A stretch of 64,000 nucleotides of DNA, from NCBI GenBank assembly GCA_019695295.1, contig JAIBAH010000014.1:1-64000 (forward strand). Direction: 5' to 3'. The translations under genes and the position numbers were made by a program. Shown piece by piece: positions 60,026 through 64,000 of this stretch (within the stretch, counting starts at the first letter, position 1; the number at the start of each line of letters is the position of its first letter). The notes under the pieces are model-generated. The model saw only the letters and a program-made list of their open reading frames with translations. It was not told where the DNA came from and made no database searches. The DNA is from Bacteroidia bacterium (GTDB lineage Bacteria; Bacteroidota; Bacteroidia; J057).

Positions 60026-62455
60026 ATGTTTAATCTATTTCAAACGGAAAGTACTGGTACCCAAACTACGAAACGCAGCATTCAGAAAGTAGCAGTTTTG
60101 GGCTCCGGCGTAATGGGTTCCCGTATTGCCTGTCATTTTGCCAACATTGGCGTAAAGGTATTGCTGTTAGACATTGTACCAAAGGATGCTCCTGCAAACG
60201 ACAAAGCAAAGCGCAATAAAATTGTCAATGATGCACTGACTGCTGCAATCAAAGGCAAACCGGCTCCTTTGTATGTAGAGGATTCCAAAAGATTGATTGA
60301 GACTGGAAATTTTGAGGATGACTTCTCCAAAATTGCGGATTGCGACTGGATTCTGGAAGCCGTAATCGAGCGGATTGATATCAAACATCAAATTTATGAC
60401 AAAGTAGAGCAATACCGTAAACCCGGCAGTCTCATTACTTCCAACACTTCTGGTATTCCGATGTGGATGCTTTGCAAGGGGAGAAGTGATGATTTCAGAA
60501 AGAATTTTGTTGGTACTCACTTTTTTAACCCTCCGAGATACCTCCGCCTGCTGGAAATCATCCCCGGACCGGAAACCGACCCTTCAATCGTAGATTTCCT
60601 GATGGAGTACGGAGACCTGTATCTTGGCAAGCAAATGGTGTTGTGTAAAGATACACCTGCCTTTATTGCCAACCGTGTAGGAATCTATACAATCGCCAAG
60701 ATTTTTCAGCTTGCCGTTGAACTGGATATGACTATCGAAGAAGTGGACAAACTCACAGGTCCTGCTATCGGCCGCCCGAATACCGGTACATTCCGTCTCG
60801 GGGATTTGGTGGGTCTGGATACTTCGGCTAAGGTTACTACCGGTATTGCAGAAAACTGCCCTGAGGATGAACAAAGAGGCGTATTCACCTACGTGCCTCC
60901 TTTTATGCCTAAATTATTGGAAAACAACTGGCTGGGAGATAAAACAGGACAAGGATTCTACAAAAAAATCAAAAACGAAAAGGGAGAATCCGAAATTCTT
61001 TCCTTAGACCTGAATACAATGGAGTATGTAGCCAAAAGAAGTGTAAAGTTTGCTTCTCTGGATGCTACCAAACAACTGGAAACCCTGAAAGAAAGAATGA
61101 ATTTCTTTTTTTATATGGGACAGGATAAAGCTGCTACTTTTGTACGTCGTTCTTTCCTCGGGTTATTCTCTTATGTATCTCACCGTATTCCGGAAATTTC
61201 GGATGAGTTATTCCGCCTGGATGACGGGCTTCGTTCCGGATTTGCCTGGGACAAAGGACCGTTTGAAATATGGGATATGGTGGGGATTGCCAAAGTAATC
61301 CCGATGATTGAAGCCGAAGGCCTGACCGTAGCACAATGGGTAAAAGATATGGTTGCCGCAGGACATACTTCTTTTTACAAAAACGAAAACGGACAACGCA
61401 AGTATTATGACCTGAAAAGTCAGTCCTATACCGTAATTCCGGGAACAGAATCCCTGATTATTCTGGACAGCTTAAAGGAAACCAAAGAAATATGGAATAA
61501 TGGAGATTCTGCGATTATTGATTTGGGAGACGGAGTCCTTGGATTTGAATTCCGTTCAAAAGCCAATACGTTGGGAGAAAGCGTTATCAGAGGGTTAAAC
61601 TATGCGATTGAATATACCGAGAAAAACGGATATCATGGTTTGGTGGTAGGGAATGAAGCCCCTAACTTCAGTCTGGGTGCAAACCTCGCACTGGTACAAA
61701 TGATGGTTTACGAAGGCGACTGGGATGAATTATATTTCGCAGTAAAATCGTTCCAGGATATGGCTATGCGTATCAGAACGGCTTCAGTACCGGTTGTTTT
61801 TGCGCCGCACGGTATGACACTCGGCGGGGGTTGTGAATATACAATGCACAGTGCAAGAGCAGTAGCCGCTGCGGAAACCTATATCGGCCTTGTAGAAGTG
61901 GGGGTGGGTATAATCCCTGCCGGTGGCGGAACCAAGGAATTCACCCTTCGTGCTGCTGATAAATACAGTAAGCCGGGGGTAGTGGAACTGCCGATTTTAC
62001 AGGAGTACTTTATGGCAATCGCAACCGCAAAAGTAGCCACTTCCGGAGAAGAAGCCAGAAAAATGAATATTTTAAGAGATACCGACAAAGTAGTGGTAAA
62101 TCTTAACCGCCGCTTGAAGGAAGCCAGGGAAACAGTTCTGGAACTCGTAGCGGATGGTTATACTCCTGTAGTTCCAAGAACCGATATCAAAGTACTCGGA
62201 AGAAGTGCGTTAAGTTCCCTTTATGCAGGAATCTACGGAATGTACAATGGCCGTTATGCTTCTGAGCATGATATGAAAATTGCCAAGAAAGCAGCTTATG
62301 TAATGTGTGGAGGAGACCTCTCAGGGGTAAACTATGTTTCTGAACAATATCTGCTGGATTTGGAAAGAGAAGCATTTTTAAGTCTTTTGGGAGAAGCCAA
62401 AACGATGGAAAGAATAGCACATACACTGAAAACGGGTAAACCTCTCAGAAATTAA
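60026..62455 (+). CDS. 3-hydroxyacyl-CoA dehydrogenase/enoyl-CoA hydratase fusion (FadN-type)
   Basis: An 809-residue bifunctional beta-oxidation enzyme. The NAD-binding dehydrogenase is N-terminal (VAVLGSGVMGSRIACHFANIG near residues 22-42) and has NTSGIPMW, FVGTHFFNPP and the helical dehydrogenase domain after it. The crotonase-fold hydratase is C-terminal (about residues 490-780): SLGANLALV provides the oxyanion hole, and GGGCEYTMHSARA and GLVEVGVGIIPAGGG carry the two catalytic Glu positions. This order is the reverse of E. coli FadB and matches B. subtilis FadN. A thiolase gene follows 0.45 kb downstream, so the two complete the last three steps of the cycle. Confidence 0.9.
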   Translation: MFNLFQTESTGTQTTKRSIQKVAVLGSGVMGSRIACHFANIGVKVLLLDIVPKDAPANDKAKRNKIVNDALTAAIKGKPAPLYVEDSKRLIETGNFEDDFSKIADCDWILEAVIERIDIKHQIYDKVEQYRKPGSLITSNTSGIPMWMLCKGRSDDFRKNFVGTHFFNPPRYLRLLEIIPGPETDPSIVDFLMEYGDLYLGKQMVLCKDTPAFIANRVGIYTIAKIFQLAVELDMTIEEVDKLTGPAIGRPNTGTFRLGDLVGLDTSAKVTTGIAENCPEDEQRGVFTYVPPFMPKLLENNWLGDKTGQGFYKKIKNEKGESEILSLDLNTMEYVAKRSVKFASLDATKQLETLKERMNFFFYMGQDKAATFVRRSFLGLFSYVSHRIPEISDELFRLDDGLRSGFAWDKGPFEIWDMVGIAKVIPMIEAEGLTVAQWVKDMVAAGHTSFYKNENGQRKYYDLKSQSYTVIPGTESLIILDSLKETKEIWNNGDSAIIDLGDGVLGFEFRSKANTLGESVIRGLNYAIEYTEKNGYHGLVVGNEAPNFSLGANLALVQMMVYEGDWDELYFAVKSFQDMAMRIRTASVPVVFAPHGMTLGGGCEYTMHSARAVAAAETYIGLVEVGVGIIPAGGGTKEFTLRAADKYSKPGVVELPILQEYFMAIATAKVATSGEEARKMNILRDTDKVVVNLNRRLKEARETVLELVADGYTPVVPRTDIKVLGRSALSSLYAGIYGMYNGRYASEHDMKIAKKAAYVMCGGDLSGVNYVSEQYLLDLEREAFLSLLGEAKTMERIAHTLKTGKPLRN

Positions 62456-62476
62456 TTTTTCACAATACGAAAAGAC

Positions 62477-62848
62477 ATGAAAAAGTATATCCTTTTAGGT
62501 TGTTGTTTAATGGGTTTTCTTCTGGGAGCAAATGCTCAGTCTGAACAGACTTTCAAAGGGAAAATCATCCAGAAAAGATGGTCTAAAACGCTGGACAGCT
62601 ATTGCTCCGGAGGAAGTGATTATTATGTATTGCAAGCCAAAGGCTCCGATGAAATCATTCTGGATTTAAGCCTGATTGAAGCAAAAACCTCTCTAAAGCC
62701 TTTTCTTACTGCCAGAAAAGTATGGATTAAAGGGAAAATGGAAACTTTTGTAAAGGAAGCCGGTGACCCGATGATGCAACAACCTGTTACGCCTCCTTCA
62801 TGTACTATGCTGAGGGTGAGTGATATTTCTTTCAAGTCTAAAAAATAA
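62477..62848 (+). CDS. Small secreted protein inside the beta-oxidation operon
   Basis: A 123-residue protein with a signal peptide (MKKYILLGCCLMGFLLGANAQ). The mature chain has four scattered residues of note: a Cys in LDSYCSGGSDYY and one in TPPSCTML, which could pair. Alternating strands (GKIIQKRWSKT; VWIKGKMETFV; LRVSDISFKSK) suggest an OB-like barrel. I do not recognise the family. It lies 21 bp after the FadN-type gene and 54 bp before the thiolase, on the same strand. Confidence 0.68.
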   Translation: MKKYILLGCCLMGFLLGANAQSEQTFKGKIIQKRWSKTLDSYCSGGSDYYVLQAKGSDEIILDLSLIEAKTSLKPFLTARKVWIKGKMETFVKEAGDPMMQQPVTPPSCTMLRVSDISFKSKK

Positions 62849-62902
62849 GTTTATTCTGACTATTTTATTATTTCAATCATTAATTAAAGCAAATTCATTA
62901 AA

Positions 62903-64000
62903 ATGGAAGCATATATTGTAGCCGGCTATCGTACCGCCGTCGGCAAAGCAAACAGAGGCGGTTTTAAGACCATGCGCTCCGACGATCTGGGTGCTGCGGT
63001 TATCAGTCATCTGGTAAAAAGTATCCCTCAGCTGGATCCCGAAAGAATCGACGACCTCATCGTAGGTTGTGCAGTTCCGGAAGCTGAACAAGGAATGCAA
63101 ATCGGGAGAATGGTGGCTTTACTTTCTCTTCCTCAATCGGTGTCCGGCGTTACCGTAAACCGTTATTGTGGTTCTGGTCTGGAAACAATTGCTATGGGAG
63201 TAGCCAAAATTAAAGCGGGAATGGCGGATTGTATCATCGCAGGCGGTATCGAGTCCATGTCTCTCGTGCCTACAATGGGACATAAAGTTTCCCTTAACTG
63301 GAAAATTGCAAGCGAGCATCCGGAGTGGTTTCTCGGAATGGGTGCTACTGCCGAAGAAATCGCTCAGGATTATAAAATATCCAGAGAAGACGCGGACTTG
63401 TTTTCCTATCATTCCCATCAAAAAGCAATCAGTGCCATTAAGTCCGGGAAATTTGCCGAGGAAATAGTTCCTGTGGCAGTGGAAGAAGTGGTCCTGGATG
63501 AAATGGGCAAAAAGCAAACCAACCGTTTTACCATTTCTATGGATGAAGGTCCCCGTGAAGATACAAGTGTGGAAGCCCTCGCAAAGCTAAAACCGGTATT
63601 CCGTCAGGGCGGAGTCGTTACTGCCGGAAATTCTTCTCAGACTTCAGATGGGGCTTCTTTCGTGATGATTATGTCAGAAGCTATGGTCAAAGAACTGGGT
63701 CTTAGTCCGATTGCCCGTCTTGTAACCTATGCTACCAAAGGAATTGACCCCCGTATTATGGGAATGGGACCGATTGCTTCTATCCCTAAAGCCCTTAAAC
63801 AAGCCGGTCTTTCCATCAATGACATTGACCAAATCGAGTTGAATGAAGCCTTTGCTGTTCAGTCTCTTGGTGTAATCCGTGAATTAGGCTTAAATCCTGA
63901 AATCATCAATGTAAACGGAGGTGCGATTGCGCTTGGTCATCCTTTGGGATGCTCCGGTGCCAAACTTTCCGTTCAGCTTTTCAATGAAATGCGTCGCCGT
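62903..64000 (+). CDS. fadA: Acetyl-CoA C-acyltransferase (thiolase), 3' end missing
   Basis: The frame is open from ATG 62903 to the last base, giving 366 residues without a stop; most of a thiolase of about 390 residues is present. Nucleophilic Cys89 is in VNRYCGSGLETI. The second active-site pair is in NVNGGAIALGHPLGCSGAK, with both His and Cys present, and NEAFAVQ supplies the Asn/Glu motif. It cleaves 3-ketoacyl-CoA to acetyl-CoA and is the expected partner of the FadN-type enzyme upstream. A biosynthetic acetoacetyl-CoA thiolase is less likely given the operon. Confidence 0.92.
   Translation, partial: MEAYIVAGYRTAVGKANRGGFKTMRSDDLGAAVISHLVKSIPQLDPERIDDLIVGCAVPEAEQGMQIGRMVALLSLPQSVSGVTVNRYCGSGLETIAMGVAKIKAGMADCIIAGGIESMSLVPTMGHKVSLNWKIASEHPEWFLGMGATAEEIAQDYKISREDADLFSYHSHQKAISAIKSGKFAEEIVPVAVEEVVLDEMGKKQTNRFTISMDEGPREDTSVEALAKLKPVFRQGGVVTAGNSSQTSDGASFVMIMSEAMVKELGLSPIARLVTYATKGIDPRIMGMGPIASIPKALKQAGLSINDIDQIELNEAFAVQSLGVIRELGLNPEIINVNGGAIALGHPLGCSGAKLSVQLFNEMRRR

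Noticed and set aside
1-64000. CRISPR arrays, tRNA or rRNA genes, insertion sequences, prophage
   Set aside because: No regularly spaced repeats, no recognisable tRNA or rRNA sequence, and no transposase, integrase or phage protein in any frame. A weak tRNA match could still escape reading by eye.

Overview
The window reads as ordinary chromosome of a Bacteroidota bacterium. The evidence is in the sequence: five large secreted proteins end in a C-terminal type IX secretion (T9SS) sorting domain; there is an S46 dipeptidyl peptidase; several genes carry the Bacteroidota sigma-ABfr type promoter (TTTG, 19-20 bp, TAnnTTTG); and most starts have A-rich leaders rather than Shine-Dalgarno sites. 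I cannot place it below phylum. I see no tRNA, rRNA, insertion sequence, prophage or CRISPR array.

Layout. 1-8143: molybdoenzyme region, with a truncated membrane protein, THEP1-like NTPase and mobA coupled by ATGA overlaps, then fdhD, a small conserved protein and a YdeP-type molybdopterin oxidoreductase. A T9SS-exported Asp-box protein lies antisense in the middle. 8154-10366: CrtI/RetSat-like oxidoreductase and alpha/beta hydrolase. 10557-14788: exported haem/copper monooxygenase, a secreted protein with three repeats, and a sugar reductase-like SDR. 14932-18895: BON-LysM protein, deoxynucleoside kinase, DPP11-type S46 peptidase, GtrA protein. 19037-22989: GH16-like secreted protein, outer-membrane protein, and a PstS-like/OmpA fusion. 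23068-24861: grpE-dnaJ. 25000-28029: a compact three-gene envelope operon (56-residue YIDPGSGS protein missed by length cut-offs, kinase-like/methyltransferase fusion, membrane sulfatase-like enzyme). 28327-30839: M15D dipeptidase, exonuclease, ruvC. 30971-38017: a giant T9SS adhesin-like protein with four Ig+GEVED repeats. 38218-42486: DAO-family oxidoreductase, membrane coiled-coil protein, lipoprotein, gltX. 42787-49273: dnaE, hslV, aldo/keto reductase, TIMP-like protein, ung. 49465-50546: two small proteins and Hsp20. 50628-55719: exported subtilase, amidase, and a DUF1573-OmpA fusion. 55928-59771: two-component pair, cysQ-like phosphatase, family 9 glycosyltransferase. 60026-64000: beta-oxidation operon (FadN-type enzyme, small secreted protein, thiolase cut by the window end).

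How it fits together. Much of the window is about the cell envelope: exported hydrolases and adhesins, two different proteins that join a periplasmic domain to an OmpA peptidoglycan anchor, two peptidoglycan hydrolases, and the 25-28 kb operon, which is the best candidate for a poorly described system. The rest is housekeeping (replication, repair, translation, chaperones) and catabolism (molybdoenzyme, fatty-acid oxidation, peptide uptake).
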